This document shows, in pieces, positions 1-8,857 of a DNA stretch of 64,000 nucleotides. This DNA comes from Tropicibacter oceani. Lineage in GTDB: Bacteria > Pseudomonadota > Alphaproteobacteria > Rhodobacterales > Rhodobacteraceae. A program made the translations under genes and the position numbers. Each line of letters starts with the position of its first letter. Positions within the stretch are counted from its first letter, which is position 1. The stretch lies in NCBI RefSeq assembly GCF_029958925.1, contig NZ_CP124616.1:3868461-3932460 (forward strand), given 5' to 3'. Below the pieces are notes generated by a model that searched no databases, was not told the origin of the DNA, and saw only the letters and a program-made list of their open reading frames with translations.

Positions 1-1462
1 CGTCCTGATCGCGGGGCACGACGATCAGCAGGGGGCGTTCGTCCCATTTGGGGTGGGCAATGGCGATCACCGCGCAATTGGCCACCTTGGGGTGGGCCAT
101 GGCGATGTTTTCCAGGTCGATCGAGGAAATCCATTCGCCGCCCGATTTGATCAGGTCCTTGGCGCGGTCTTGGATGTACAGGAACCCGTCGGGGTCGATG
201 CTGGCCACGTCGCCGGTGCCGAACCAGCCCTGGCTGTCCAATGCTTCGTGGCTGGCTTCGGGGTTGTTGAAATAACCCGACACGATGGTGTTGCCGCGCA
301 CGAACAATTCGCCCACCGCCTTGCCGTCCTGCGGCAGGGTCCGGCCCTGATCATCGACGATCTTGAGATCGACACCAAAGACCCGGCGGCCTTGCTTGGA
401 CTTGATCGCCATGCGTTGGTCAAAGGGCAGATCCTGCATCGAATGCGACAGCTGCCCGTGGGTGCCGACCGGGCTCATTTCCGTCATGCCCCAGGCGTGG
501 CAGACATCGACGCCGCGCTTTTCAAAGAACTCGATCATGGCGCGCGGCGCGGCGCTGCCGCCGATCACCAGCTGGTCCAGCGCCGAAGGCATGGCGTCGC
601 GCTTGTCGATTTCCCCGCGCAGACCCAGCCAGACCGTCGGAACACCCCAGCTGGCGGTGACTGCCTCGGACTGCATCAGGTCGAACAGCGACGCGCCGTC
701 CAGCTTGCCGCCGGGCATGATCAGCGAGGCGCCGACAATCGGCGCGGCATAGGGCAGACCCCAGGAATTGACGTGGAACATCGGAACCACTGGCAGGATG
801 CGCGCGCCTTCGTGCAGGCTGCGCGGCACCGAAATCGCCAGGTTCATGGCGTGCAACACGGTCGAGCGGTGGCTGTACAAGGCGCCCTTAGGGTGGCCCG
901 TCGTCCCCGAGGTATAGCACAGCCCCGATGCGGTTTCTTCGGGCAGGACCGGCCAGTCATGGCTGTCGGGCTGGCCTTCCAGCAGCTCTTCGTAACACAG
1001 CCAGTCCAGGGGGCTGGCGGGCATATGCGCCCGGTCGGTCAGGGCCACCAGTTTCAGACCCTTGGGAAGGTGATCGGCCAGCGCCTCGACCATCGGGACA
1101 AAAGTCAGATCGACGCAGAGCACCTTATCCTCGGCATGGGCGATGATATACAGCATCTGTTCGGCGCTCAGGCGCGGGTTGATCGTGTGGCAGATCGCCC
1201 CCATGCCGCTGCTGGCGTAATAAAGTTCAAAGTGGCGATAGCCGTTCCAAGCCAGGGTCGCGACGCGGTCCCCCTGCCCGATGCCGATCCCGGCCAGCCC
1301 ATGCGCCAGTTGCGCGGTGCGCCGGAACGCCTCGGCATAGGTTTCGCGGTGCAGATCGCCCTCGGTCCGGACCGAAACGATTTCCGCGCCTGGATGTGCC
1401 TCGGCGCCGTACCGCAAGATCTCGATGATCGAAAGCGGCATAGTCATCATCATGCCTTGCAT
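1..1462 (-). CDS. Acyl-CoA ligase (AMP-binding family), 3' end cut by window edge
   Basis: An ANL-family enzyme that activates a carboxylic acid with ATP and CoA. The frame opens at the ATG at 1462, preceded by GGGGAG about six bases upstream, and runs off the left edge after 486 codons, so the C-terminus is missing. It reads MQGMMMTMPLSIIEILRYG at the start. The AMP-binding P-loop signature YTSGTTGHPKG lies near residue 185, the A5-type motif HAWGMTE near 330, and the A7-type motif GWFGTGDVA near 435. The start resembles medium-chain and 3-methylmercaptopropionate CoA ligases (DmdB group), which are common in roseobacters; the exact substrate is an inference I cannot settle. It is divergent from the oxidoreductase at 1561, with a 98-base promoter region between them. 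Confidence 0.9.
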   Translation of the reverse strand, partial: MQGMMMTMPLSIIEILRYGAEAHPGAEIVSVRTEGDLHRETYAEAFRRTAQLAHGLAGIGIGQGDRVATLAWNGYRHFELYYASSGMGAICHTINPRLSAEQMLYIIAHAEDKVLCVDLTFVPMVEALADHLPKGLKLVALTDRAHMPASPLDWLCYEELLEGQPDSHDWPVLPEETASGLCYTSGTTGHPKGALYSHRSTVLHAMNLAISVPRSLHEGARILPVVPMFHVNSWGLPYAAPIVGASLIMPGGKLDGASLFDLMQSEAVTASWGVPTVWLGLRGEIDKRDAMPSALDQLVIGGSAAPRAMIEFFEKRGVDVCHAWGMTEMSPVGTHGQLSHSMQDLPFDQRMAIKSKQGRRVFGVDLKIVDDQGRTLPQDGKAVGELFVRGNTIVSGYFNNPEASHEALDSQGWFGTGDVASIDPDGFLYIQDRAKDLIKSGGEWISSIDLENIAMAHPKVANCAVIAIAHPKWDERPLLIVVPRDQD

Positions 1463-1560
1463 CTGGCCCTCCCCTTGCCGTCTGCTGACGTGCCACTACA
1501 GTGGCCAAGTTGTTGCCCATAGCGCAACCCGTTTCACAAAAGATGACGTCAGGAAGCTTC

Positions 1561-2571
1561 ATGTCCAGCCAGATGCGCCGTATCGCCCTTGCCCGCCGCC
1601 CCACCGGGCTGCCCGTCCCCGAGGATTTCGCCTTTGAAACCGGCCCTGTGCCAAAACCCGAGGCCGATCAGGTGCTGGTCGAGGTCACGCATCATTCGCT
1701 GGACCCCTACATGCGCGGCCGCATGGACGACGCGGGCAGCTATGCCGCCTCGCTGGCGCTGGGGGAAACCATGATCGGCCAGGGGGTTGGCCGGGTTCTG
1801 GCCTCGGATGTCGAGGGCATCGCCGAGGGCGACATGGTCACCGGCATGACCGGCTGGGCCAGCCACGCGGTCCTTCCGGGCAATCAACTGCGGGTGCTGG
1901 ATGACAGCGTGCCGGCCACAACCGCGCTGGGTGTGCTGGGGATGCCCGGCTTTACCGCCTGGAAAGCGCTCGAGGTCTATGGACGCCCCAAGGCGGGCGA
2001 AACGCTGGTGATCGCCGCCGCCACCGGGCCGGTCGGCGCGACCGTCGGGCAATTGGCCAAGGCCGCCGGGCTGCGCACCGTCGCCATCGCCGGCGGCGCC
2101 GCGAAATGCACCCTGGCGCGCGACAGTTTCGGCTTTGACGCCGCGATAGATCACCATGCCTTTGACGACGCCCGGTCGCTGCGCAAAGCGCTGGCACAGG
2201 CCTGCCCGGACGGCGTCGACATCTACTGGGAAAACGTCGGCGGCAAGGTTCTAGAGGCGGTGATGCCGCTGATGAATGTCGGCGGGCGCGTCCCGGTCTG
2301 CGGCACCATCGCCTGGTATGGCGGCGGCAGTTCGGACAAGCTGCCGCAGATCTGGCGCACGATCCTGACCAAGCGTCTGTCGGTCAACGGTTTCATCATC
2401 TTTGACCATTGGGATGGTTTTCCGGCGTTCCTGACAGACATGACCCCAAGGGTCGCCAAGGGCGAAATCGCCTATCTCGAGGACATCACCGAAGGGCTGG
2501 AAAACGCGCCCGAGACCTTTATCGCGATGCTGACGGGCGGCAATACCGGCAAGACGATCATCAAGGTGTAG
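1561..2571 (+). CDS. NADP-dependent medium-chain oxidoreductase (zinc-independent, CurA/leukotriene B4 dehydrogenase-like)
   Basis: A 336-residue MDR-superfamily reductase, predicted to reduce activated double bonds or quinones with NADPH in the cytoplasm. An open frame extends further upstream, but I chose the ATG at 1561 because AGGAAG sits six bases before it. The N-terminal catalytic fold has HSLDPYMRGRM, typical of the CurA/PTGR group, and no zinc ligand cluster is visible. The nucleotide-binding stretch around AAATGPVGATVGQLAK is the AxxGxVG motif of this subgroup. VYWENVGG-type signature is present as IYWENVGG near residue 220. Divergently arranged with the acyl-CoA ligase. Physiological substrate unknown. 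Confidence 0.88.
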   Translation: MSSQMRRIALARRPTGLPVPEDFAFETGPVPKPEADQVLVEVTHHSLDPYMRGRMDDAGSYAASLALGETMIGQGVGRVLASDVEGIAEGDMVTGMTGWASHAVLPGNQLRVLDDSVPATTALGVLGMPGFTAWKALEVYGRPKAGETLVIAAATGPVGATVGQLAKAAGLRTVAIAGGAAKCTLARDSFGFDAAIDHHAFDDARSLRKALAQACPDGVDIYWENVGGKVLEAVMPLMNVGGRVPVCGTIAWYGGGSSDKLPQIWRTILTKRLSVNGFIIFDHWDGFPAFLTDMTPRVAKGEIAYLEDITEGLENAPETFIAMLTGGNTGKTIIKV

Positions 2572-2574
2572 GGA

Positions 2575-4116
2575 TCACAGAAAGCCGGGGGATTCGCTTT
2601 CGGCCTCCAGCGTCAGCGGCGCCGGGGTGCCCCCCAGATCGTCGATGCGCAGCCCGTCCGTGGGCCGCGACAACCGATTGCGCACCACCCACAGCAGCCG
2701 CGTCTGGGCGCGGGTGATCGCCACATAGGCCAGCCGTTTCCAAAGCGGCTGGCCCGCCTCGGTCCGGCCCATGCGCGCGGCGGCATAAAGATCGGGCGCA
2801 AAGACCTGTACATCGTCCCACTGGCTGCCCTGCGCCTTGTGGATCGTCACCGCCGCCCCATGCAAAAAGGTCGCCCCCATGCGCGCGGCATAGGGGATAA
2901 AGGGTTCTTCCTCGTCGGGTTTTTCGACCTTGACGATCGACGCGGCCGAAACCTGCGGTTCCGGCGCGCCCACCACATGCAACCGCGAGAACCCCGGCTT
3001 GCGCCCCGGCCCCAGATAGATCACCTGCGCGCCCTTGATCAGGCCGCGCGCCTCAAGGTCCAGTCGTTTCTTTCGGTGTTTCAGCGGCAGTTCGATACCG
3101 TCGCAGATCAACGGCTCTCCGGGCAAAAGCTCGGTCTCTGGCGCGCCATGGACCGAGCGAAAGGCGTTGATCAGCCGGATGCGGGTGGCATTGCGCCAGA
3201 CCAGCACGGGGCTGCGCGCCATCAGGTCGACCTCGACCCGCTGCGCCCAGACCACGCGATCATCCTGCGCGGCCTTCGCCTCGATCATGCGCTCAAAGTC
3301 TTCAAAGCCCAAGGCCGGGTCGGCCAGCGCATGGGCCAGATCCAGGATCGGGTTGTCGGCCGCCTGCCGGTGCACCCGGTGCAATTCCAGCTTTTGTTCG
3401 TCCTTCAACCCGTCAAAGACCAGCTTGCCCGACTGGTTCACCGGCGCCAGCTGAGCGGGATCGCCGAACAGCACGAGGTTTGGGAAAATCTCTTTGAGAT
3501 CATCGAACTGACGATCATCGAGCATCGAGGCTTCGTCCACCAGCCCGATGTCCAAGGGCTCTTCCCGCCGTTTCCAGCCGGTGATGAAATCGCTGCCGCG
3601 CAGGCCAGCCGCCGCCAGTGCCGCAGGGATCGACTTGTGCTGCTCATAGCTGGCCTGCGCCCGGGCAAAACCTTCGTCGGTCAGCTCTTCGAGGTCGGGG
3701 CGCTCGCCCTCGCCCATCAGCCACTCGGCCAGCTTTTCGTATTCGGGATCGTAGACCGGGGTATAGATGATGCGGTGGATCGTCGTGGCGGGTACGCCGC
3801 GCATGCGCAGCACGCTGGCGGCCTTGTTCGTGGGGGCCAGAATGGCCAGCGTCCGGCGATCCTTGCGCGGCTTGCCTTCGTAGTCGCCCGACACGGTTTC
3901 CACCCCGGCCGCCTCGAGCGCCTTGACCAGTTCGGCCAGCAACAGCGTCTTGCCGCTGCCCGCCTTGCCCATCAGCGCCATGACGCGGCTGCGCCCTTCG
4001 GCGGCGGGCAGGCAAAGACCGTTGTGCAGATCGACACCGGCGTCGCGCAAAAGTTCGGACACCTTGTCAAAGGCAAGGGCCTGATCGTCGGAAAAGATGA
4101 TGGCTGGGGCGTTCAT
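2575..4116 (-). CDS. ATP-dependent RecD/UvrD-like helicase
   Basis: A 513-residue superfamily 1 helicase, probably acting in DNA repair or replication. Walker A is GKAGSGKT near residue 51, motif Ia is APTNKAAS near 95, Walker B is VDEASMLDD near 194, motif III is FGDPAQLAPV near 217, and the UvrD-C/RecD C-terminal signature is TIHKAQGSQWDDV near 432, followed by YVAITRAQTRLLWV. This motif set matches the short RecD2/Pif1-like group rather than a full RecBCD subunit; no recB or recC is nearby. Convergent with the oxidoreductase, with only three bases between the stop codons. The ATG at 4116 is the first good start. Confidence 0.92.
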   Translation of the reverse strand: MNAPAIIFSDDQALAFDKVSELLRDAGVDLHNGLCLPAAEGRSRVMALMGKAGSGKTLLLAELVKALEAAGVETVSGDYEGKPRKDRRTLAILAPTNKAASVLRMRGVPATTIHRIIYTPVYDPEYEKLAEWLMGEGERPDLEELTDEGFARAQASYEQHKSIPAALAAAGLRGSDFITGWKRREEPLDIGLVDEASMLDDRQFDDLKEIFPNLVLFGDPAQLAPVNQSGKLVFDGLKDEQKLELHRVHRQAADNPILDLAHALADPALGFEDFERMIEAKAAQDDRVVWAQRVEVDLMARSPVLVWRNATRIRLINAFRSVHGAPETELLPGEPLICDGIELPLKHRKKRLDLEARGLIKGAQVIYLGPGRKPGFSRLHVVGAPEPQVSAASIVKVEKPDEEEPFIPYAARMGATFLHGAAVTIHKAQGSQWDDVQVFAPDLYAAARMGRTEAGQPLWKRLAYVAITRAQTRLLWVVRNRLSRPTDGLRIDDLGGTPAPLTLEAESESPGFL

Positions 4117-4175
4117 CCGGGCACATTACCTGCGCCTTTCGCCCCATGCCAGACCCAGATATGGCCCTGGCAGCC

Positions 4176-4196
4176 AAAAGGGGGGCATTGCCCCCC
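4176..4196 (-). terminator. Rho-independent terminator after luxI
   Basis: Read on the minus strand, GGGGGGC-AAT-GCCCCCC is a perfect seven-base-pair stem followed by TTTT. It lies 17 bases past the luxI stop codon and before the end of the helicase gene's upstream region. Confidence 0.8.
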
Positions 4197-4212
4197 AAGG
4201 CGGCCGTCAGGA

Positions 4213-4851
4213 TCAGGCGGCCGCAAGTTCCCGGGTCTGGAAGACATGGCCAAAGGACATTTCGAACCAGCGCTTTGACATCTCGATCGAGACGCCAGCA
4301 CTTTTGGCGACCTTGGCCTGGGTTTCGGGGGTGAATTCCCAGATGCCGACGCTGATCGCCTCGCGGCCTTCGCCGACGGTGCCCAGTACCTCGGGGGTCG
4401 ATCCGATGCGGCGGAAGACGCGGACCATGTGGGCAAAGATCACCCCGACGAAATGCTCGACGCCGAATTCTTCCATGACATGGCCACCGGCCAGCATCAG
4501 CGCAGCCGCCACGCCGGGCTTGGCGCCCCGGGCCAGACAAAACCGGGTGCATTCCCAGATCAGCGGGCTTTTGACCGTCACACCGTCCGTCAGATGGGTG
4601 AAGTGATCGTTCACCATGGTCGGTCCCATGGTCGGCATCAGCCGCAGCGACCCGCCATGGGTGCCGTCGGGGTTCTGATAAATGATGTACAGCGGGTTTT
4701 CGTGATCGTATTCATCCCGCTCAAGCCCATCCTCGTCGACAGACACATCCCAGTCGTGGCGCGATTTGAACTGCGCCGCGCGGTCTTCGAACATGGTGCG
4801 TGCCAGACGCGGGAACTTGTGAAGGTCTTCGCCATAGATGTAACGGATCAT
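4213..4851 (-). CDS. luxI: LuxI-family acyl-homoserine-lactone synthase
   Basis: A 212-residue autoinducer synthase that makes N-acyl-homoserine lactone from S-adenosylmethionine and an acyl-ACP. The N-terminal block has the invariant residues of the family: R18, F21, RxxxW (R30-HDW) followed by DVSVDEDGLERDEYD, then GSLRLMPT, and ECTRFCLAR near residue 100 (the E-x-TR signature). Length is normal. The ATG at 4851 has AGGGG about ten bases upstream. It follows luxR on the same strand, separated by 112 bases that contain a hairpin and a perfect dyad (4904-4921) that may be the luxR-type operator. Acyl chain length cannot be read from sequence. Confidence 0.95.
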   Translation of the reverse strand: MIRYIYGEDLHKFPRLARTMFEDRAAQFKSRHDWDVSVDEDGLERDEYDHENPLYIIYQNPDGTHGGSLRLMPTMGPTMVNDHFTHLTDGVTVKSPLIWECTRFCLARGAKPGVAAALMLAGGHVMEEFGVEHFVGVIFAHMVRVFRRIGSTPEVLGTVGEGREAISVGIWEFTPETQAKVAKSAGVSIEMSKRWFEMSFGHVFQTRELAAA

Positions 4852-4903
4852 TGTGTTTTTCCCCTGAACGAAAGTCGTTGATGGGGAAAATCTGATCGAG
4901 CCA

Positions 4904-4921
4904 GGTTAACGACACTTAACC
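4904..4921. promoter_or_regulatory. Candidate lux-box-like dyad upstream of luxI
   Basis: GGTTAA-CGACAC-TTAACC is a perfect six-base inverted repeat with a six-base spacer, 18 bp long, centred about 61 bases upstream of the luxI start. Size and position fit a LuxR-family operator; binding is inferred, not shown. Confidence 0.5.
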
Positions 4922-4940
4922 CGATCGCACGCGGGTCTAA

Positions 4941-4959
4941 GCAGAGCTTTACGCTCTGC
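4941..4959 (-). terminator. Hairpin downstream of luxR
   Basis: GCAGAGC-GTAAA-GCTCTGC forms a perfect seven-base-pair stem just after the luxR stop. It has only a weak T run (TTAGA) in the reading direction, so it may be an attenuator or mRNA-stabilising hairpin between luxR and luxI rather than a full terminator. Confidence 0.5.
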
Positions 4960-4963
4960 CCGC

Positions 4964-5710
4964 CTACACCACGATCAAACCTCTACTGAGGGCCCGTGCC
5001 ACCGCATGAGTCGTGTTCATCGCGCCCAGCTTGTGGCGCGCGCTTTCCACGTAAACCCGCAATGTATGTTCCGAAATGGACAGGGCGTCGGCCGCCTGTG
5101 CCCGGTTATGGCCTGTCGCCAGGAGGGTCATTGCCTCGATCTCGCGGGGGGACAGGGGCTGAGAGCTTTCCGGCTTGCGGCCAGGCTCGAACTCAAGCGC
5201 CTTTTGATTGAATGAGTGCGCGATCAGGATCAGATCCCGGCGGTGTCTGGTTGTGAACGCCTCCCATTCTTCGTCGTTGCAACTGTGGCTAAGGGTGAAA
5301 TGGGCGAACTGCCCATTCGGCCCGCGGATCGGGATCGAATATCCCTGGTTTCCTACGCCGTAGGTGATGGCCTCTTGCATGAAAGCGCGGGCCGCCTTGC
5401 TTGACCAGTCAAGCTGCTTCCAATCCACGGGATGGAAGCGCTGGTAACAGCCGGCAATGACGGGATCGACGCGCAGATAGCCCTTTTCGACATACCTGTT
5501 GACCCAATCCATATCATAAGTGCCGCAACCATACTGGTCTCCGTTACTGTTGACCCAATGATAAATCAGGTGGTCAACCTTGAACGCATCACGCAGGACC
5601 TCGATAACGCCCTGCAGGTCATCCAGACCTTCAGCGCGCTCCAACCGTTCGATCAGTCCTTCCAAGTGCGGTGTGTCGTCCGCAAACACCAATTCCCGTC
5701 CCCTCAACAT
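4964..5710 (-). CDS. luxR: LuxR-family quorum-sensing transcriptional regulator
   Basis: A regulator of about 248 residues with an N-terminal autoinducer-binding domain and a C-terminal GerE-type helix-turn-helix. In the ligand domain the family tryptophan/tyrosine/aspartate pattern is visible (YHWVNSNG, Y..YFxxDPV as YVEKGYLRVDPV, and the WSSKAARAFMQEA stretch). The HTH reads LSPREIEAMTLLATGHN...LSISEHTLRVYVESARHKLGA, a clear LuxR_C signature. The open frame extends to 5785, but those codons look non-native, and I prefer the ATG at 5710. It overlaps the 68-aa gene upstream and precedes luxI, the usual cognate pair order. A dyad upstream of the 68-aa gene could mediate autoregulation. Confidence 0.9.
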   Translation of the reverse strand: MLRGRELVFADDTPHLEGLIERLERAEGLDDLQGVIEVLRDAFKVDHLIYHWVNSNGDQYGCGTYDMDWVNRYVEKGYLRVDPVIAGCYQRFHPVDWKQLDWSSKAARAFMQEAITYGVGNQGYSIPIRGPNGQFAHFTLSHSCNDEEWEAFTTRHRRDLILIAHSFNQKALEFEPGRKPESSQPLSPREIEAMTLLATGHNRAQAADALSISEHTLRVYVESARHKLGAMNTTHAVARALSRGLIVV

Positions 5711-5837
5711 GGGACGCCATCTCGGCCTGCGCCACAAGCGACGCGTCATCCAGCTGTGCGGCGAGCGTAGGCAGCCCGTTCGCACCTGCGAATGTCTTCA
5801 GGTCGGTCAGAACGTCGAGTATCCAATCATGTCCCAT
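5631..5837 (-). CDS. Small conserved-looking protein upstream of and overlapping luxR
   Basis: A 68-residue frame beginning MGHDWILDVLTDLKTFA, then a helical stretch ending near QLDDASLVAQAEMAS. The first 45 residues look like genuine protein (amphipathic, low arginine) and resemble small proteins I recall in front of Rhodobacteraceae luxR genes. The last 20 residues overlap the luxR start by about 80 bases in another frame, which would couple their translation. The ribosome site (AAGAGAG) is weak. Function unknown; it could instead be the remains of an N-terminal extension of LuxR moved out of frame. Confidence 0.6.
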   Translation of the reverse strand: MGHDWILDVLTDLKTFAGANGLPTLAAQLDDASLVAQAEMASHVEGTGIGVCGRHTALGRTDRTVGAR

Positions 5838-5857
5838 GTTGAGTCTCTCTTTCAGGT

Positions 5858-5877
5858 GGTTAATGAAGCGTTAAAAC
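5858..5877. promoter_or_regulatory. Imperfect lux-box-like dyad upstream of the luxR unit
   Basis: GGTTAA-TGAAGCG-TTAAAAC resembles the perfect dyad in front of luxI (same GGTTAA half, near-matching second half). It sits about 20 bases upstream of the 68-aa gene, where a LuxR protein could regulate its own unit. Confidence 0.35.
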
Positions 5878-5990
5878 AACTATAGCACGTGCCGATTCAC
5901 GCCAAAATTCACGGAATTCCCCTCCCCAAAAACTGCGAGGGGGCGAAAAATAAGCCGTTGTTTCTAAAAACGGGGCCCCGGAATGCGAAA

Positions 5991-6024
5991 CGCCCGCGAT
6001 GCCGGGGGGCGATTCGCGGGCGTT
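5991..6024 (-). terminator. Terminator-like inverted repeat after ccr
   Basis: CGCCCGCGA (5991-5999) and TCGCGGGCG (6013-6021) form a perfect nine-base-pair stem with flanking A/T runs on both sides. It lies about 22 bases downstream of the ccr stop and could stop transcription in both directions. Confidence 0.7.
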
Positions 6025-6045
6025 TGCAAAGGCTGTGGGCGGTGC

Positions 6046-7332
6046 TTACTTGCGCGCTTCGAGCGCATCCTCAAAGGTCCGCAGTCCGGTCTTGGGGGCC
6101 TGAACCAGAACCGCCATGTTTCCGGGCTTGTGCTCGTTGCGCATCATCTTCATGTGCGCCGCCGGGATGTCCTCCCAGGGAAAGACCTCGGACATGCAGG
6201 GATCAAGGCGCCGCTCGATCATCAGACGGTTAGCCGAGGCAGCCTGCTTGAGGTTGGCAAAGTGCGACCCCTGCAGACGCTTCTGGTGCATCCACATGTA
6301 GCGCACGTCAAAGGTGCAGTTGAACCCCGAGGTGCCGGCGCAGATCACGACGATCCCGCCTTTCTTCACCACCAGCGTGGAGACGGGGAATGTCGCTTCG
6401 CCCGGGTGTTCGAACACCATGTCGACGCTGACGCCCTTGCCGGTGATCTCCCAGATCGCCTTGCCGAACTTGCGCGCCTCTTTGAGCCACTCGTTGTATT
6501 CGGGCGTGTTCACCGTGGGCAGCTGCCCCCAGCAGTTGAAATCCTTGCGGTTGATGACGCCCTTGGCACCTTGGTCCATGACGAACTGGCGTTTGCTTTC
6601 GTCCGAAATCACGCCGATCGCATTGGCGCCCGCCGTGTTGGCCAGCTGGATCGCATAGGACCCCAGGCCGCCCGAGGCGCCCCAGACCAGGACGTTCTGC
6701 CCGGGCTTGAGCTCGTGCGGGTGATGGCCGAACAGCATCCGGTAGGCGGTGGCCAGCGTCAGGGTATAGCAAGCGGCCTCTTCCCAGGTCAGGTGCTTGG
6801 GGCGCGGCATCAGCTGCTGGGCCTGCACACGGGTGAACTGGGCAAAGGAGCCGTCGCCCGTCTCGTAGCCCCAGATCCGCTGGCTGGGCGAGAACATCGG
6901 ATCGCCGCCGTTGCACTCTTCGTCGTCGCCGTCGTCCTGGTTGCAGTGGATCACGACCTCGTCGCCCACTTTCCAGTTCTTCACCTTGTCGCCGACTTTC
7001 CAGACGATGCCCGAGGCATCGGACCCGGCGATGTGGTAATCCTGACCATGCACGTCAAAGGGGCTGATCGGAACGCCCTTGCCGGCCCAGACGCCATTAT
7101 AGTTGACGCCCGCCGCCATCACCAGGACCAGCACCTCGTGGCTGTCGACGTCCCAGGTGTCGACCACTTCGACCTGAAAGGATTTGTCCGGATCGCCGTG
7201 ACGCTCGCGGCGGATGTTCCAAGCATACATTTTCTTGGGAACATAGCCGAGGGGCGGCATTTCGCCGATCTCATAGAGGTCTTTTTCCGGCGCGTCGTAC
7301 TGGGCGATCCCCGTTTGCGTGTCCAGAGCCAT
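6046..7332 (-). CDS. ccr: Crotonyl-CoA carboxylase/reductase
   Basis: The key enzyme of the ethylmalonyl-CoA pathway: it reductively carboxylates crotonyl-CoA with NADPH and CO2 to ethylmalonyl-CoA. The 428-residue length and the start MALDTQTGIAQYDAPEKDL match the family. Motifs include VNYNGVWAGKG (residues about 76-86) with the conserved substrate/CO2-pocket asparagine, HIAGSDASGIVW, and the Rossmann motif WGASGGLGSYAIQLA near 218, followed by the long IN RKDFNCWGQLP insertion typical of CCR rather than ordinary quinone reductases. The ATG at 7332 is preceded by AGGAGG. Ethylmalonyl-CoA mutase lies 1.9 kb away on the opposite strand, and mesaconyl-CoA hydratase and a malyl-CoA lyase/thioesterase lie further right, so the pathway is loosely clustered here. 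Confidence 0.97.
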   Translation of the reverse strand: MALDTQTGIAQYDAPEKDLYEIGEMPPLGYVPKKMYAWNIRRERHGDPDKSFQVEVVDTWDVDSHEVLVLVMAAGVNYNGVWAGKGVPISPFDVHGQDYHIAGSDASGIVWKVGDKVKNWKVGDEVVIHCNQDDGDDEECNGGDPMFSPSQRIWGYETGDGSFAQFTRVQAQQLMPRPKHLTWEEAACYTLTLATAYRMLFGHHPHELKPGQNVLVWGASGGLGSYAIQLANTAGANAIGVISDESKRQFVMDQGAKGVINRKDFNCWGQLPTVNTPEYNEWLKEARKFGKAIWEITGKGVSVDMVFEHPGEATFPVSTLVVKKGGIVVICAGTSGFNCTFDVRYMWMHQKRLQGSHFANLKQAASANRLMIERRLDPCMSEVFPWEDIPAAHMKMMRNEHKPGNMAVLVQAPKTGLRTFEDALEARK

Positions 7333-7501
7333 GGTGGCCTCCTGTCTTTGTCCAGTTGTTAACTATTTCGCGATTGCAGCGCAGATTCGCGGCGTTGCAG
7401 AAATGAATACGCAGGGTCGCGCAACAATGCAACTCCAAGAAATGACTTTTTGAAATTTTATAACCGAGCGAGTGCAGAATTTCCGATGCGTGTGCAGAAA
7501 C

Positions 7502-8857
7502 TCAGCCTTTGGGCGGAAACAGGTGCGCGATCGAGTTGGCGTAGAAGGTTACGATGGTGCGCGTCTCGTGCGGGATCACGTAGGTGCCGGTCTGGTCGAT
7601 CACTGCGCCGCGCTGCATCAGGGCGCGCAGGCCGAAGTCCAGCGCATAGGCAGGATCGTTGCGCGGCAGGTGCACATGAGAGGGGGCGAGCGTACCAAGC
7701 GCCGCTTCGAACCTTTCGGCCAAGACCACTTTGCTGGCCGGACCCTGCATCAGGACATGGGCCACCAAAGGCACCGGCAGGACCGGAACAATCTCGGCGA
7801 CGCGGTCCATCAGGGTGTGCGACAGGGCCTCGGGGTCGCGCGCTATCCCGGAATTCTCGCGCAGCGACAGGGGTTTTCCGAAACTGACCGCAGCATAGCC
7901 AAAGCGGTGAAACCGCCCGGTCAGACGCAGCCAAAGCTGTTTGAAAACTGCCGTCAGGATATGCGTGATCGAGGCGCCAAAGCGATCGGCGCCAGAGCTG
8001 AGCTTGGCGATCAGAACGTTGTCTTCGAGCACGCGGTCATAGTTCAGCGCCACCGGAACAAAGACCACGTCCCGCGCCTCCATGTCCAGATCTTCGAGGA
8101 TATAGCTGATCAGGCCCAGCTTGGGCTGGCGCAGGGCACCGTCCAGGCTCAGCCCGCCTTCGGGAAAGATTGCCTGCGTGACCCCGGCCGCGGCGGCCAT
8201 CTGCACATAACGCCGCAGCACCATGCGATACAGCCCGTCGCGCGAATTGCGCCGGATGAAATAGGCCCCCAACGACCGGATCAGCCGCGACAAGGGCCAG
8301 ACCTGCGCCCATTCGCCCACCGCATAGGACAGCGTCGTGCGGTCGGCGGCCAGATGCGTGACCAGCACGTAATCCATGTTCGAACGATGGTTCATGATGA
8401 AGATCACGGTGGCGTCAGGATCGACCCCGGCCAGTTCGCGCGGATCGTGATGGCCCAGCCTGACCCGGTACAGCGCATTCGACAAAAGCCGCGCCGCCCG
8501 CACCCCCCAGCCGAAATAGGCAAAGGCCGAAAAGGACGGCACGATTTCGCGCGCATAGCGGCGCGCCTTTTCAAAGGCCACGTCTTCGCGCACGCCGGTG
8601 TCGCGGGCGTAATCGACAATCGCCTGGGTGACGTCCGGATCATAGCACAGGCGCTGGATCAGATCGTAGCGCCGCAGCATCTTGAACGGCTGGATCGGAC
8701 GTTGCAGCCGGGTGTTCAACCGGGCGACCGCGCGCTCCATCCGCCGCCGAAAGAACCAGCGCACCGACGGGAACAGAAAGTGGGACGCGAAAGTGACCGC
8801 TGCAAAAAGCAGGATCAGAACGAAAAGCCAGAGCGGGAGCGTCACGGGATGCGTCAT
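7502..8857 (-). CDS. Glycerol-3-phosphate / lysophospholipid acyltransferase family protein
   Basis: A 451-residue membrane-associated acyltransferase for glycerophospholipid synthesis. One N-terminal transmembrane helix (residues about 6-28) is followed by the PlsB/PlsC domain: the catalytic H-x4-D motif NHRSNMDY near residue 155, block II-like GAYFIRRNS near 197, and block III FPEGGLS near 234. The length exceeds that of PlsC and is shorter than enterobacterial PlsB (about 800 residues), matching the 450-residue group usually annotated as 1-acyl-sn-glycerol-3-phosphate or glycerol-3-phosphate acyltransferase. It is transcribed toward ccr, 169 bases away. Acyl acceptor not determined. Confidence 0.87.
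   Translation of the reverse strand: MTHPVTLPLWLFVLILLFAAVTFASHFLFPSVRWFFRRRMERAVARLNTRLQRPIQPFKMLRRYDLIQRLCYDPDVTQAIVDYARDTGVREDVAFEKARRYAREIVPSFSAFAYFGWGVRAARLLSNALYRVRLGHHDPRELAGVDPDATVIFIMNHRSNMDYVLVTHLAADRTTLSYAVGEWAQVWPLSRLIRSLGAYFIRRNSRDGLYRMVLRRYVQMAAAAGVTQAIFPEGGLSLDGALRQPKLGLISYILEDLDMEARDVVFVPVALNYDRVLEDNVLIAKLSSGADRFGASITHILTAVFKQLWLRLTGRFHRFGYAAVSFGKPLSLRENSGIARDPEALSHTLMDRVAEIVPVLPVPLVAHVLMQGPASKVVLAERFEAALGTLAPSHVHLPRNDPAYALDFGLRALMQRGAVIDQTGTYVIPHETRTIVTFYANSIAHLFPPKG

Noticed and set aside
7333..7501. TGCAACAATGCAAC-like repeats upstream of ccr as a PccR/RamB operator
   Set aside because: The repeats are irregular and the match to a known site is too weak to name.
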